Below, piece by piece: positions 8,796-17,487 of a stretch of DNA of 64,000 nt. Under the pieces are notes generated by a model. That model worked only from the letters and a program-made list of their open reading frames with translations. It searched no databases and was not told the origin of the DNA. Position 1 is the stretch's first letter; each line of letters begins with the position of its first letter. Location of the stretch: positions 299,054 through 363,053 of the forward strand of contig NZ_KL543998.1 of the NCBI RefSeq assembly GCF_000711955.1, written 5' to 3'. This DNA is from Nevskia soli DSM 19509 (GTDB taxonomy: Bacteria; Pseudomonadota; Gammaproteobacteria; Nevskiales; Nevskiaceae). Made by a program: the position numbers and the translations under genes.

Positions 8796-10184
8796 ATGCC
8801 CGTCAACGCCGCCACACCCGCCCAGCCCGCCGACGGCCTGCCCGTGCCGCAGCGCCACCTCGCCGCGCTCACCGTGGCGCTGGGCATCACCATGACCATC
8901 CTCGACAGCGGCATCGCCAATGTCGCCCTGCCCAGCATCGCGCACCAGCTGCACGCCCAGGCGGCGGACTCGGTATGGGTGGTCAACGGCTACCAGCTGC
9001 CGCTGGTGATGATCCTGCTGGCGGTGGCCTCGCTCGGCGACCTGATCGGGTACCGGCGGGTCTACAAGGTGGGCCTGGCGGTCTTCACCCTCGCCTCGCT
9101 CGCTTGCGCCCTGTCCTCCACCCTGCCGGCCCTGGTCGCCGCGCGCATGGTGCAGGGCATCGGCGCCGCCGGGCTGATGGGCGTCAGCACCGCCCTGCTG
9201 CGCACCATCTACCCCAACCACCTGCTCGGCCGCGGCATCGCCATCAACGCGGTGGTGGTTTCGGTCTCCGCCGCCGCCAGGCCCACCGTGGCTTCGGCCA
9301 TCCTCTCGGTCGGCTCCTGGGAGTGGCTGTTCGCCATCAACGTGCCCATCGGCGTCGGCGCCCTGCTGCTGGCCCTGCGCGTACTGCCGCGCAGCGAACG
9401 CCGCGAAGCGGACTTCGACTGGCGCAGCGCTCTGTTCAGCGCCGCCATGTTCGGCCTGCTGTTCACCGCGGTGGATGGCCTCGGCCGCAACGCCCCGCCG
9501 CTCCACGCCGGCGCCGAACTGGCCGGCGCCCTGGTCGCGGCGGTGCTGCTGGTGCGGCGCGAGCTGCGGCAGCCGGCGCCGCTGCTGCCGCTGGACCTGC
9601 TGCGCATCCCCATGTTCCGCCTCTCCATCGGCACCTCCACGGCCTCCTTCGCCGCGCAGATGCTGTGCTTCGTCGCCCTGCCCTTCTATTTCCAGGACGG
9701 GCTCGGCCTGTCCGAAGTCAGCACCGGCCTGCTGATGACGCCCTGGCCGCTGACCCTGGGCGTGGTGGCGCCGTTCGCCGGGCGCCTCGCCGACCGCATC
9801 CCGGCCGGGCTGCTGGGCGGCATCGGCATGGGCCTGTGCTGCGCCGGCCTCGCCCTCCTGGCCTGGCTGCCGGAGCATCCAACCGCGTTCGACATCAGCT
9901 GGCGCATGATGCTGGCCGGCGGCGGCTTCGGCCTGTTCCAGACACCCAACAACCGCGCCATCCTCGGCTCGGCTCCGCGCAACCGCAGCGGCGGCGCCAG
10001 CGGCATGCTGGCCACGGCGCGGCTCACCGGGCAGACCGCCGGCGCCGCCGTGGTGTCGATCCTGCTGCACCACTTCCATACCGCCGGCACCCACTGGGCC
10101 CTGCTGGTCGCCGCCGGCTGCGCCGCCACCGCCGCCGTGGTCAGCAGCCGCCGGGTCGGGCTGAACAGCGAGCCCGCCGGCTAA
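8796..10184 (+). CDS. DHA2-family MFS multidrug exporter
   Basis: 462 residues with a hydrophobic pattern fitting the 14-TM DHA2 (EmrB/QacA) group. The first helix carries the family motif TILDSGIANVALPSI; motif A follows as GDLIGYRRVY. The region where antiporters usually have motif C reads VVVSVSAAARPTVASAI, so the canonical GPxxGG is not conserved. These proteins use proton influx to extrude hydrophobic compounds. No adaptor gene is adjacent, so it probably works alone. A TonB receptor starts 169 bp downstream on the same strand. The ribosome-binding site is weak, but no other start fits the first helix. Confidence 0.88.
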   Translation: MPVNAATPAQPADGLPVPQRHLAALTVALGITMTILDSGIANVALPSIAHQLHAQAADSVWVVNGYQLPLVMILLAVASLGDLIGYRRVYKVGLAVFTLASLACALSSTLPALVAARMVQGIGAAGLMGVSTALLRTIYPNHLLGRGIAINAVVVSVSAAARPTVASAILSVGSWEWLFAINVPIGVGALLLALRVLPRSERREADFDWRSALFSAAMFGLLFTAVDGLGRNAPPLHAGAELAGALVAAVLLVRRELRQPAPLLPLDLLRIPMFRLSIGTSTASFAAQMLCFVALPFYFQDGLGLSEVSTGLLMTPWPLTLGVVAPFAGRLADRIPAGLLGGIGMGLCCAGLALLAWLPEHPTAFDISWRMMLAGGGFGLFQTPNNRAILGSAPRNRSGGASGMLATARLTGQTAGAAVVSILLHHFHTAGTHWALLVAAGCAATAAVVSSRRVGLNSEPAG

Positions 10185-10353
10185 AACCCGCCGCGACACC
10201 GGGGCAACCGCCGGCGTACCTTCCTGCATCCCGGCTATATCCAACAAATAAAACAGTATTTACCCCCGCAGCGGCCCACGGGACATAGTGGCGTTCTTCC
10301 AAGAAGGCCGGGCCGACCGCGAGCCCAGGCCGTGTCGTCATTCGGGGATCGCC

Positions 10354-12834
10354 GTGGCACCTTTCAAGCTGTTGTCGTCGCCAGCATCGAAGAAACCTCC
10401 GCTGCTGCTTGCCGCGTCGGCCTGCACCTGCCTGTCCCTGCTGTCGTTCCAGGCACAGGCGGACGACGCGGCGGCGCCCGCCGCCGCGCCGGTCAATCCA
10501 TCCGGCGCCGCTTCGGATACCCAGCTGCAGACCGTGGTGGTCACCGCCCAGAAGCGCAACGAGGCGATCAACTCCATCCCCATGGCGATCAGCTCCTTCC
10601 GCGGCGAGGAGCTGCAGGCGGCGGGCGTCTACGACACGCGCGACCTCGGCAAGCTGGTGCCCGGCTTCACCGCCGCCGACTCCGGCTTCGACACACCCAC
10701 CTACACCCTGCGTGGTGTCGGCTTCGCCGACTCCAGCTTCGCCACCACCTCCACCGTCGGCATCTACAACGACGAGGTCAGCCTGGCCTACCCCATCATG
10801 AGCAAGGGCCCGGACCTCGATCTGCGCCGGGTGGAAGTGTTGCAGGGGCCGCAAGGCACCCTGTACGGCCGCAACGCCACCGGCGGTACCGTCAACTACA
10901 TCGCCAACAAGCCCAGCTCCAAATTCACCAGCGGCGCCGATGTCTCCTACGGCAGCTTCGGCCGCGTCGACGCCGAAGGCTATGTCAGCGGCCCGATCGG
11001 CGACTCCTTCAAGGCGCGCCTTGCCGCCAGCAGCACCACCTCGTCCGAAGGCTGGCAGACCAGCAACACCCGCCCCGGCGACACCCTGGGCAAGCTCAAC
11101 AAGCAGGCCGCGCGCGCCATCCTCGACTGGCAGGCCAGCGACGACGTGCTGCTGGGCCTGACCCTTTCCGGCTGGACCGACAAGAGCGAGCCGCAGGCGC
11201 CGTTCGCCATCGCCCGCCAGGCGCAGTTCAAGCTGCCCCTCGGCACCCAGTTCACCCAGCTGTTGCAGAGCCTCACCGGCATCAACATCAACAACGCCTT
11301 TCTCGATCCCTCGCTGCAGAACTATCCGCTCATTCCCGACAACAAGAACCCGCGCATCGCCGACTGGAACCCGAACCCGGAATACAAGTACGGCCTGCAC
11401 GACAATTTCTGGATGGCCTCGCTGCGGCCGAGCTGGGACATCGGCGACACCGTCAACCTCACCGGCCTGTTCAGCTACCAGCAGATGCGCGCCGACGGTT
11501 CCTCGCTGCCGCAGGGTGGCACCGACCTGGAAGACATCGACCAGATGCTGCACGCCTACATCCGCACCTACCAGGGCGAGCTGCGCCTGTCCGGCAAGTT
11601 CGGCAGCCGCGGCGACTGGCTGGTCGGCCTCAACGGCAACTTCGACAAGCACCACGAGGTGGACGAGGGCCTGGGCTCGGAGAACAGCCTCAACGTCCTC
11701 ATCTTCGGCGACACCGCCCCGCTGAACAAACCGCTGTTCTTCCAGAAAGGCGCGTCCAAGGGCGACGCCCAGGTGCTGGCCGACAGCGCCTTCGCCGACG
11801 GCAATGTGCAGGTGCTGGATGCGCTGAAGCTGACCCTGGGCGTGCGCTACACCCGCGAGAAGCAGAATTACTCGGGCTGCACCTACGTGCTGCCCGACAA
11901 CGACTCCATCATCCCCTTCCCCTTCTTCACCGCCGCCAGCTTCCTCAAGGGCGGCCACTCGGTGGTGCCGCAGGGCGCCTGCGGCAGCCTCGACGCCAGC
12001 GCCAACGCCGGCCTGTTCATCGACAGCCTGACCGAGCACAACCTGTCCTGGCGTTCGGTGCTGAGCTGGACCCCATTGCAGGACACCCTGCTCTACGCCT
12101 CCTATTCACGCGGCTACAAGGCCGGCGGCTTCCCCACCGTATTCTCGGTCGACCAGCAGAGCCTGTCGCCGGTGGTGCAGGAGAAGCTCGACGCCTACGA
12201 GATCGGCGCCAAGTTCGCCTCCCCGGGCAAGACCCTGCAGGCGACGTTCTCCGGCTTCTACTACAACTACCGCAACAAGCAGCTGCTGACCTACTTCAAG
12301 GACCCGATCTTCGGCGCCCTGCAATACCTGCAGAACGTGCCGAAGTCGCTGGACGAGGGCCTCCAGCTCTCCACCACCTACGTGCCGCTGGAGCGGCTGT
12401 TCCTCACCGCTTCGGGCTCGTACATCCGCACCAAGGTGATCGAGTACCAGGGCAAGAACACCCAGGGCGACGACTTCGACTTCGCCGGCCAGCCCTTCAA
12501 CTACACCCCGCGCCTGCAAGCCAGCCTGCTCGCCAACTACACCTTCCCCCTCAACCGCGACCTCAACCTCACCCCCGGCGCCGGCTTCACCTACACCGGC
12601 AGCACCAACGCCACCCTGGAACACGACCCGCTGTTCGCCATGGACGCCCACCGCATCTACGACGTGCACCTGGCCCTCACCCCGCCGGACCGCAAATGGT
12701 CCCTCAGCGCCTACGGCCGCAACCTCGGCAACGAGTTCTACCGCAGCTCGGTGATCAAGCTCGGCGACACGGTATTCGCCTACGCCGGCATGCCCCGCGT
12801 CTACGGCATGACCCTCACCTACGACTTCCGTTAA
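10354..12834 (+). CDS. TonB-dependent outer-membrane receptor
   Basis: 826 residues from the GTG at 10354, which follows GGGGAT and gives a ~37-residue signal peptide ending FQAQA. An alternative GTG at 10288 would make the leader ~58 residues long. A TonB-box-like LQTVVVTAQKR is followed by the plug domain (SIPMAISSF ... RRVEVLQGPQGTLYGRNATGGTVNYI) at about 60-180, then a 22-strand-type barrel to the C-terminus, which ends in LTYDFR. The AQKR-type box and the GTLYGRNATGG block are typical of the large receptor group of Gamma- and Alphaproteobacteria that import diverse organic nutrients as well as siderophores. The substrate cannot be told from sequence. The gene ends 84 bp before the inverted-repeat element. 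Confidence 0.92.
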   Translation: MAPFKLLSSPASKKPPLLLAASACTCLSLLSFQAQADDAAAPAAAPVNPSGAASDTQLQTVVVTAQKRNEAINSIPMAISSFRGEELQAAGVYDTRDLGKLVPGFTAADSGFDTPTYTLRGVGFADSSFATTSTVGIYNDEVSLAYPIMSKGPDLDLRRVEVLQGPQGTLYGRNATGGTVNYIANKPSSKFTSGADVSYGSFGRVDAEGYVSGPIGDSFKARLAASSTTSSEGWQTSNTRPGDTLGKLNKQAARAILDWQASDDVLLGLTLSGWTDKSEPQAPFAIARQAQFKLPLGTQFTQLLQSLTGININNAFLDPSLQNYPLIPDNKNPRIADWNPNPEYKYGLHDNFWMASLRPSWDIGDTVNLTGLFSYQQMRADGSSLPQGGTDLEDIDQMLHAYIRTYQGELRLSGKFGSRGDWLVGLNGNFDKHHEVDEGLGSENSLNVLIFGDTAPLNKPLFFQKGASKGDAQVLADSAFADGNVQVLDALKLTLGVRYTREKQNYSGCTYVLPDNDSIIPFPFFTAASFLKGGHSVVPQGACGSLDASANAGLFIDSLTEHNLSWRSVLSWTPLQDTLLYASYSRGYKAGGFPTVFSVDQQSLSPVVQEKLDAYEIGAKFASPGKTLQATFSGFYYNYRNKQLLTYFKDPIFGALQYLQNVPKSLDEGLQLSTTYVPLERLFLTASGSYIRTKVIEYQGKNTQGDDFDFAGQPFNYTPRLQASLLANYTFPLNRDLNLTPGAGFTYTGSTNATLEHDPLFAMDAHRIYDVHLALTPPDRKWSLSAYGRNLGNEFYRSSVIKLGDTVFAYAGMPRVYGMTLTYDFR

Positions 12835-12863
12835 AGCGCACAACTCCAACTGTCATCCACCAC

Positions 12864-12893
12864 CCTTGTCATCCCAAGCGCAGCGAAGGATCT
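12864..12893. repeat. Probable dispersed intergenic repeat fragment
   Basis: The stretch around TCATCCCAAGCGCAGCGAAG (12869-12888) and GGATCT has the look of the TCATCC-GAGCG-AGCGA-GGATCT sequences that recur between genes in many bacterial genomes. Identification is from memory of that pattern; only one copy is in the window. Confidence 0.4.
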
Positions 12894-12918
12894 GGCCGAC
12901 TCCTTCGCCGCACTCAAT

Positions 12919-13002
12919 CGTAGGTTGGGGTGAGCGTAGCGAACCCCAACATCTTCGACTCAGACGCAAAGTTGGGGTTCGCTACGCTCACCCCAACCTA
13001 CG
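12919..13002. repeat. Perfect 32-bp inverted repeat (REP/MITE-like element)
   Basis: Arms at 12919-12950 and 12971-13002 are exact reverse complements over 32 bp, separated by 20 nt. The arm core is GTAGGTTGGGGTGAGCG ... AACCCCAAC. The element fills the gap between the convergent TonB receptor and thiolase genes and ends 2 bp from the thiolase stop codon. RNA from either strand would form a very stable hairpin, so it probably also acts as a bidirectional barrier. The core is like repetitive palindromes seen in other proteobacterial genomes; copy number here is unknown. Confidence 0.8.
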
Positions 13003-13004
13003 CG

Positions 13005-14303
13005 CTAACCTTCAAGTATCGCCGTCACACCAAGCCCACCCGCCGCACAAACCGAAATCAGCGTGCGCCCGGACCGCCCGGTTTCGGCCCGGAACTGCGC
13101 CAGCCGCTTCGCCGCAGAGGCGACAATGCGCGCCCCGGTCGCCGCGAACGGATGCCCCAGCCCGACCGAGCCGCCATTGACGTTCAGCTTGCCGCGGTCT
13201 ATCGAACCCAGCGGCCCCGCCAGCCCCAGCACATCGCGGCAATAGTCCGCGCTCTCCCAGGCCGCCAGCGTGCACAGCACCTGCCCGGAAAACGCCTCAT
13301 GGATCTCGTAGAAATCGAAGTCCTGGAGGCTCAAGCCATTGCGCGCCAGCATGCGCGGCACCGCATGGGTCGGCGCCATCAGCAGGCCCTCCGGCTGCGG
13401 CCCGAAGAAATCCACCGCCGCCGTCTCCGCATCCACCAGCCAGGCCTGCGGCACATGGCCATGCGCCTGGGCCCAGGCTTCGGACGACAGCAGCACCGCC
13501 GCCGCGCCATCGGTCAGCGGCGTGGAATTGCCGGCCGTGAGCGTGCCGCGCCCTGAAGTGCGGTCGAACGCCGGCTTGAGCCTGCCCAGCTTCTCCAGCG
13601 AGGTATCGGCGCGCAGGTTGTTGTCGCGCTTGAGGCCGTTGAACGGCACCAGCAGATCGTCATAGAAACCCTGTTCGTAGGCGCGCGCGCCATTGAGGTG
13701 GCTGGCCAGCGCCAGCTGGTCCTGCGCCTCGCGACTGATGTTCCACTGCTTCACCATCAGCTCGCAGTGGTCGCCCATGGTCAGCCCGGTGCGTCGCTCG
13801 TTCACATTCGGCACGCTCGGCGTGAACATCGCCGGGCGCAACTGCGTCAGCAGCTTGAGCCGATCCTGCCGGGTCTTGCTGCGGTTGAAGCGCAGGACCA
13901 GCTTGCGCAGCTTGTCGTTGAGGGAGACCGGCGCGTCGGAAGCCGAATCCACGCCGCCGGCGATCCCCACCTCGATCTGCCCGAGCGCGATCTTGTTGCC
14001 GACCAGGATGGACGTCTCCAGCGAAGTGGCGCAGGCCTGCTGCACGTCATAAGCCGGCGTCTGCGGCGACAACCCGCTGGACAGCGTGGCCTCGCGGCTG
14101 ATGTTGGCGTCGCGCGAATGCTTCAGCACCGCCCCCGCCGTCACTTCACCGAGTCGCTCACCCTGCAAACCGAACCGCTCCACCACGCCCTTCAGCGCCG
14201 CCGTCAGCATCTCGGTATTGCTGGAATCGACATAAGCCGTGTTCTGCCGGGCAAACGGGATACGCGCGCCGCCCAATACCGCTACCCGCTGGATGGTCTT
14301 CAT
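13005..14303 (-). CDS. Acetyl-CoA C-acyltransferase (thiolase, FadI-like)
   Basis: 432 residues, cytoplasmic, no signal peptide. Thiolase residues are all present: nucleophilic Cys91 in QQACATSLE, the EIHEAF histidine, the GGSVGLGHPFAATGAR histidine loop, and the second Cys in SVCAAGGLG. It would cleave 3-ketoacyl-CoA with CoA (beta-oxidation) or run the reverse condensation. The length and the N-terminal segment VLGGARIPFARQNTAY fit the FadI/acetyl-CoA acetyltransferase branch. It stands alone, with no fadJ next to it. A strong AGGAGG lies 5 nt before the ATG, and TATAAT is found 24 nt further upstream. The stop codon is 2 bp from the 32-bp inverted repeat. Confidence 0.92.
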   Translation of the reverse strand: MKTIQRVAVLGGARIPFARQNTAYVDSSNTEMLTAALKGVVERFGLQGERLGEVTAGAVLKHSRDANISREATLSSGLSPQTPAYDVQQACATSLETSILVGNKIALGQIEVGIAGGVDSASDAPVSLNDKLRKLVLRFNRSKTRQDRLKLLTQLRPAMFTPSVPNVNERRTGLTMGDHCELMVKQWNISREAQDQLALASHLNGARAYEQGFYDDLLVPFNGLKRDNNLRADTSLEKLGRLKPAFDRTSGRGTLTAGNSTPLTDGAAAVLLSSEAWAQAHGHVPQAWLVDAETAAVDFFGPQPEGLLMAPTHAVPRMLARNGLSLQDFDFYEIHEAFSGQVLCTLAAWESADYCRDVLGLAGPLGSIDRGKLNVNGGSVGLGHPFAATGARIVASAAKRLAQFRAETGRSGRTLISVCAAGGLGVTAILEG

Positions 14304-14327
14304 CTGAGCCTCCTGTTTTATATGACG

Positions 14328-14358
14328 ATTATAATGTTACTGACCTCAGGAAAAACAA
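14328..14358 (-). promoter_or_regulatory. Predicted promoter of the thiolase gene
   Basis: On the minus strand a perfect TATAAT (14328-14333) is preceded at about 17 nt by GTTTTT, a weak -35. The region is A/T-rich in contrast to its surroundings. TTATA...TATAA symmetry around the -10 (14318-14334) could also bind a repressor. Confidence 0.5.
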
Positions 14359-14464
14359 GATCAACCCAAACCAGCGGAATTTTCGCTTTCCGGTCTGGCG
14401 CTTTGCGGGCAATTCCGGCTCTTCCGGACGCTTCAAAAGACACAGGAACACCGCGCGCTCACCG

Positions 14465-14497
14465 CATGCGTGCCAACAAAAAGCCTTGGCACGCATG
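14465..14497. repeat. 12-bp perfect inverted repeat downstream of the adaptor operon
   Basis: CATGCGTGCCAA (14465-14476) and TTGGCACGCATG (14486-14497) flank a 9-nt loop. It lies ~90 nt beyond the last adaptor stop on the minus strand with no T-run, so it may be a factor-dependent terminator or a protein-binding dyad. Confidence 0.5.
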
Positions 14498-14587
14498 GCG
14501 CGCATGGTGTTTTCAGCGATCAGATAGCCATGCAGTCCGGGAAGCGCGCAACGCTATCCCGGGCGGCAATTCACCCGGAAAGCACCA

Positions 14588-15715
14588 TTACCGGTACTGC
14601 GACAGCAACCCCGCGCCTTGCGTCACCAGCCGGTCGCCCTGCGCCAGCTGCACACCGCCAGCACAGGATTTCAGCCGCAGCGGCGCGAACCGCTCGGGCG
14701 CGCGATGCACCCAGGCCACCGCCGTTCCATCCGCCTCCAGCGCACAGGCTCCCGCCGGCAACGTGGCAACCCCGTCCACGGCCGCCTCCACCCTGACTTC
14801 CACCAGCTGCCCCGGCGACAAGGCCGCCCCTTGCGCCAAGTCGAACAGCAGCCGCCACCCCGGCGTGCCCGCAAGAGGTTCCTCCCCGCGATACACCAAT
14901 GCCGCTTCCGTCGCCGCATCGAGCCGCAGCTTCGCGCCACGCACCCGCTCGCCCAGTTCCGGATCGAAGCTGATGGCCACCAACCGCGAACGCGAACCAT
15001 CAACCAGCTGGAACAACACCTGCCCGGCCGCCACCACATCGCCGGCACGCGCCGTTGCCGCCTGTACCCGCCCGGAAACCAGGGCACGCAAGGGCACACG
15101 GTCATTCAGGCTCTGTGCCACCAGCTCGCGCTGATGCAACAGGGCATCGCGCTCGGCCACCGCCTGTTCCAGGTAGATATTGCCGGTGGCTACCTTCTGG
15201 TCGGCGTTGACCGCCCCCTGCAACCCCAGGCGATCGACATTGAGGTTGGCGATGACCAGCTGCTGGTCGAGATCCGCCACCAGCGCACGCCGGCGCGCCG
15301 CATCGCGCTGCGGGATTTGCGGCGACAGCCAGGCCAGTACATCGCCCGCGTGCACCGTGCGACCCGGCAGCGGCCAGCTCCCGCCACCCTCACCCGACTC
15401 CAGCCGGCCCGGTTCCGGCGCGGTGATGGTGACCGCGGCGGCAGGCTGTGCCTGCACCTCGGCCACCAGCGACACCGGCACGGTCATCGCCGCGGACCAG
15501 GGTTGTGTACGAATGCCGAGCAGATGCTGCGCCGTCTTCGGCAGGTACAACTCGCCATCGGGCAAACGCCGCGGCCGTTCGGCCAGGGCCGCAGCGGATG
15601 GCGGTGCTGTGGCAGCCGCTTCGTCGCGATGCACCTCTCCTTCGTGCGCCGCGCTGTTGGCGGCAACCAACACGCCCAGCGTCATCCCCGTTGCCGAAAC
15701 AATGCCGCGCCTCAT
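14588..15715 (-). CDS. Periplasmic adaptor (HlyD/CzcB-like) of a metal RND system, second copy
   Basis: 375 residues with an N-terminal signal region (TGMTLGVLVAANSAAH), then a His/Glu-rich mature start (HEGEVHRDE). The barrel-sandwich/lipoyl halves are visible at ~85-130 (ITAPEPGRLES ... GRTVHAGDVLAWL) and ~205-235 (VPLRALVSGRVQAATARAGDVVAAGQVLF), with the helical hairpin between them. Adaptors link an inner-membrane RND pump to an outer-membrane channel. Its ATG overlaps the stop of the preceding adaptor gene by 4 nt, so the two are translationally coupled. The likely pump is at 21590-24691. Two adaptors of only ~25% apparent similarity in one operon are unusual; they may form a mixed hexamer or one may act as a metal chaperone. 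Confidence 0.82.
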   Translation of the reverse strand: MRRGIVSATGMTLGVLVAANSAAHEGEVHRDEAAATAPPSAAALAERPRRLPDGELYLPKTAQHLLGIRTQPWSAAMTVPVSLVAEVQAQPAAAVTITAPEPGRLESGEGGGSWPLPGRTVHAGDVLAWLSPQIPQRDAARRRALVADLDQQLVIANLNVDRLGLQGAVNADQKVATGNIYLEQAVAERDALLHQRELVAQSLNDRVPLRALVSGRVQAATARAGDVVAAGQVLFQLVDGSRSRLVAISFDPELGERVRGAKLRLDAATEAALVYRGEEPLAGTPGWRLLFDLAQGAALSPGQLVEVRVEAAVDGVATLPAGACALEADGTAVAWVHRAPERFAPLRLKSCAGGVQLAQGDRLVTQGAGLLSQYR

Positions 15716-16785
15716 GGCCTCACCGCTCCGGCCTGGGCAACCGCGGCATTGAGCGCGGCGACACCATCCGTCACCACCCGCTCGCCGCCGTGCAAACCGC
15801 TGCGTATATGCAGTTGTTCATCGCCATCGGCAGCGGCGACTTCGACCTGTTGTGCAATGAACCGTTGCGCCTCCGCATGCACCCATATCCAGACATGACC
15901 ATTACGCCTGAACACCGCGGCGGCGGGCAATGCAATCCCGCCCTGCTCGCGCGGCGCGGCCAGCGACAGCGGCTGGTTGACGTGGACATCGGCATCCGCA
16001 TCGGCGACGGCATACAGCGCCCGATGCGTACGCAGGCCGCTGTCGTAGCTGACCCCGATGAATTCCAGGCCTACCGTCTGGCCGTCGGCCATCGTCGCCT
16101 GCCGCACCGCGTCGGCATCGATATCGTCGTCTGCATATTCAGCCTCCACCGCCAGCGCGCCTGGCGCATTCAGCTCGAACAGCGACTGCCCCGCCGCGAC
16201 AACACGGCCGGCAGTAGCGGGACTGCGCAGGATGGTCCCGGCGCGCGGCGCCAGCAACGGCAAGGGCTTTTGCAAGGCGCCTTCCAATTCTCCGCTGCGC
16301 GCCTGGGCGGTGCGGTAATTGGTGAGGATTTCCACCGAAGGTGTGGGCAGCTTGATCTCCAGCCGCTGGTTCTCGTTGATGCCATAGCGGTCGATCTGGA
16401 TCCGGTCGAGCTTCATGTCGCGCTGCGCCGCCGTGAGTTCCACGTTCATGTCGCGCCGGTCCGGCTGGCTCAGCACCGGCCGCAGATACGCCAGCACCTG
16501 ACCAGCCTTCACCTGTTGACCGGCCAGGGGCAATGACGCACCGGCGGCCTCGACCACGCCGTCCTGCGGCGCGGCAACACGCAGTTCCCGCCGCGGGTCG
16601 GCGATCACCAGCCCCGGCAGGTGCACCACGTCCGCCGTACCACCGGCGAGCCGCGTGCGGATACCGGCCCGATGCTGCGCCGCCTTGTCCAGCAGCACTT
16701 CAGGTGCCGGCGACTCGTGTGCCGAAACCACCGCGCTGCACAACAGCAGCGCCAGCCCGGAGGCCATCGCCGTACGATTCGGCAT
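15712..16785 (-). CDS. Periplasmic adaptor (HlyD/CzcB-like) of a metal RND system, first copy
   Basis: 357 residues from the ATG at 16785, with AGGA 9 nt upstream; a GTG seven codons earlier is less likely. Signal peptide MASGLALLLCSAVVSA is followed by HESPAPEVLL. Lipoyl-like halves lie at ~65-105 (LRVAAPQDGVVEAAG ... QQVKAGQVLAYL) and ~180-210 (LLAPRAGTILRSPATAGRVVAAGQSLFEL), with a short alpha-hairpin between. The C-terminal beta-barrel and membrane-proximal parts (AVFRRNGHVWIWVHAEAQRF, GLHGGERVVTDGV) match the CusB/CzcB group. It follows the ankyrin lipoprotein gene by 32 bp and overlaps the next adaptor by 4 nt. Confidence 0.85.
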   Translation of the reverse strand: MPNRTAMASGLALLLCSAVVSAHESPAPEVLLDKAAQHRAGIRTRLAGGTADVVHLPGLVIADPRRELRVAAPQDGVVEAAGASLPLAGQQVKAGQVLAYLRPVLSQPDRRDMNVELTAAQRDMKLDRIQIDRYGINENQRLEIKLPTPSVEILTNYRTAQARSGELEGALQKPLPLLAPRAGTILRSPATAGRVVAAGQSLFELNAPGALAVEAEYADDDIDADAVRQATMADGQTVGLEFIGVSYDSGLRTHRALYAVADADADVHVNQPLSLAAPREQGGIALPAAAVFRRNGHVWIWVHAEAQRFIAQQVEVAAADGDEQLHIRSGLHGGERVVTDGVAALNAAVAQAGAVRP

Positions 16786-16817
16786 CAGCGATCGTCCTGG
16801 CGGCACCCGCCATCCAC

Positions 16818-17441
16818 TCAGTGCTTACCAGGCGGCGAAACCGTCGCCGCGGCCTGCGGATCGAGCAGCGCGACAATGCCGTCTAGCCCCTTGACCTTGG
16901 CCGCGCGCAGCGCGGTATAGCCGGACGTGGAAACCACGCTGCGGTCGGCGCCGCGCTCCAACAACAGCTTCACCTGCGCTTCATGCCCGGTGACGCTGGC
17001 GAAGTACAGCGGCGTGATGCCGCGGCCATTGCGCGCATCGATCTTCGCGCCATGGTCGAGCAGCTCCTTCAGCACCACCGAACTGCTGCCGAACCATGTG
17101 GCGTAGTGCAGCGGCGTCCAGCCGGCGTTGTCGGCAATATCGACATCGGCGCCGTGCGCCAGCAGCAGTTGCACTTCCGGCAGGGAGTTGCTGCTGATGG
17201 CCGCGAGCAGGGCGGTCTGGTCGAGCGAATCGCGCCCGTTCACCGGGATGCCTTCGGCCAGCCCCTGCTTCACCGCCTCGATCTCGCCGCTGCGCGCGTG
17301 GTTTACGAAGAAGGCGATGCGGTCTTCCTGCGAAAGGCCATCGGCAGCGGCGGCAGGTGCGGCGTCCGGCTTGGCCGACTGCTGGGCGCAAGCGCCCAGC
17401 AACAGCGAGGCCAGCGCGGACGCAATCAATAGATTTTTCAT
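16818..17441 (-). CDS. Ankyrin-repeat lipoprotein
   Basis: 207 residues. A lipoprotein signal peptide ends in LLLGAC, so the mature protein starts at Cys with AQQSAKPDAAP and is probably anchored in the outer-membrane periplasmic face (second residue Ala, not Asp). Four ankyrin repeats fill ~70-195, best seen as AGWTPLHYATWFG, GITPLYFASVTGHEAQVKLLLERGAD and SGYTALRAAKVKGLDGIVALL. Ankyrin repeats mediate protein contacts; in bacteria small periplasmic forms accompany catalase and redox or metal stress genes. It is the second gene of the parvulin-ankyrin-adaptor-adaptor run, 46 bp after the parvulin gene. Confidence 0.88.
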   Translation of the reverse strand: MKNLLIASALASLLLGACAQQSAKPDAAPAAAADGLSQEDRIAFFVNHARSGEIEAVKQGLAEGIPVNGRDSLDQTALLAAISSNSLPEVQLLLAHGADVDIADNAGWTPLHYATWFGSSSVVLKELLDHGAKIDARNGRGITPLYFASVTGHEAQVKLLLERGADRSVVSTSGYTALRAAKVKGLDGIVALLDPQAAATVSPPGKH

Positions 17442-17487
17442 GGTGGACTTCACGATTTGTTTGGATGGGTCGAGGGGAGAAACCAAC

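Noticed and set aside
10332..12923. 863-codon plus-strand frame overlapping the TonB receptor
   Set aside because: Arg/Pro/Gln-rich out-of-frame shadow of the receptor gene, common in GC-rich DNA.
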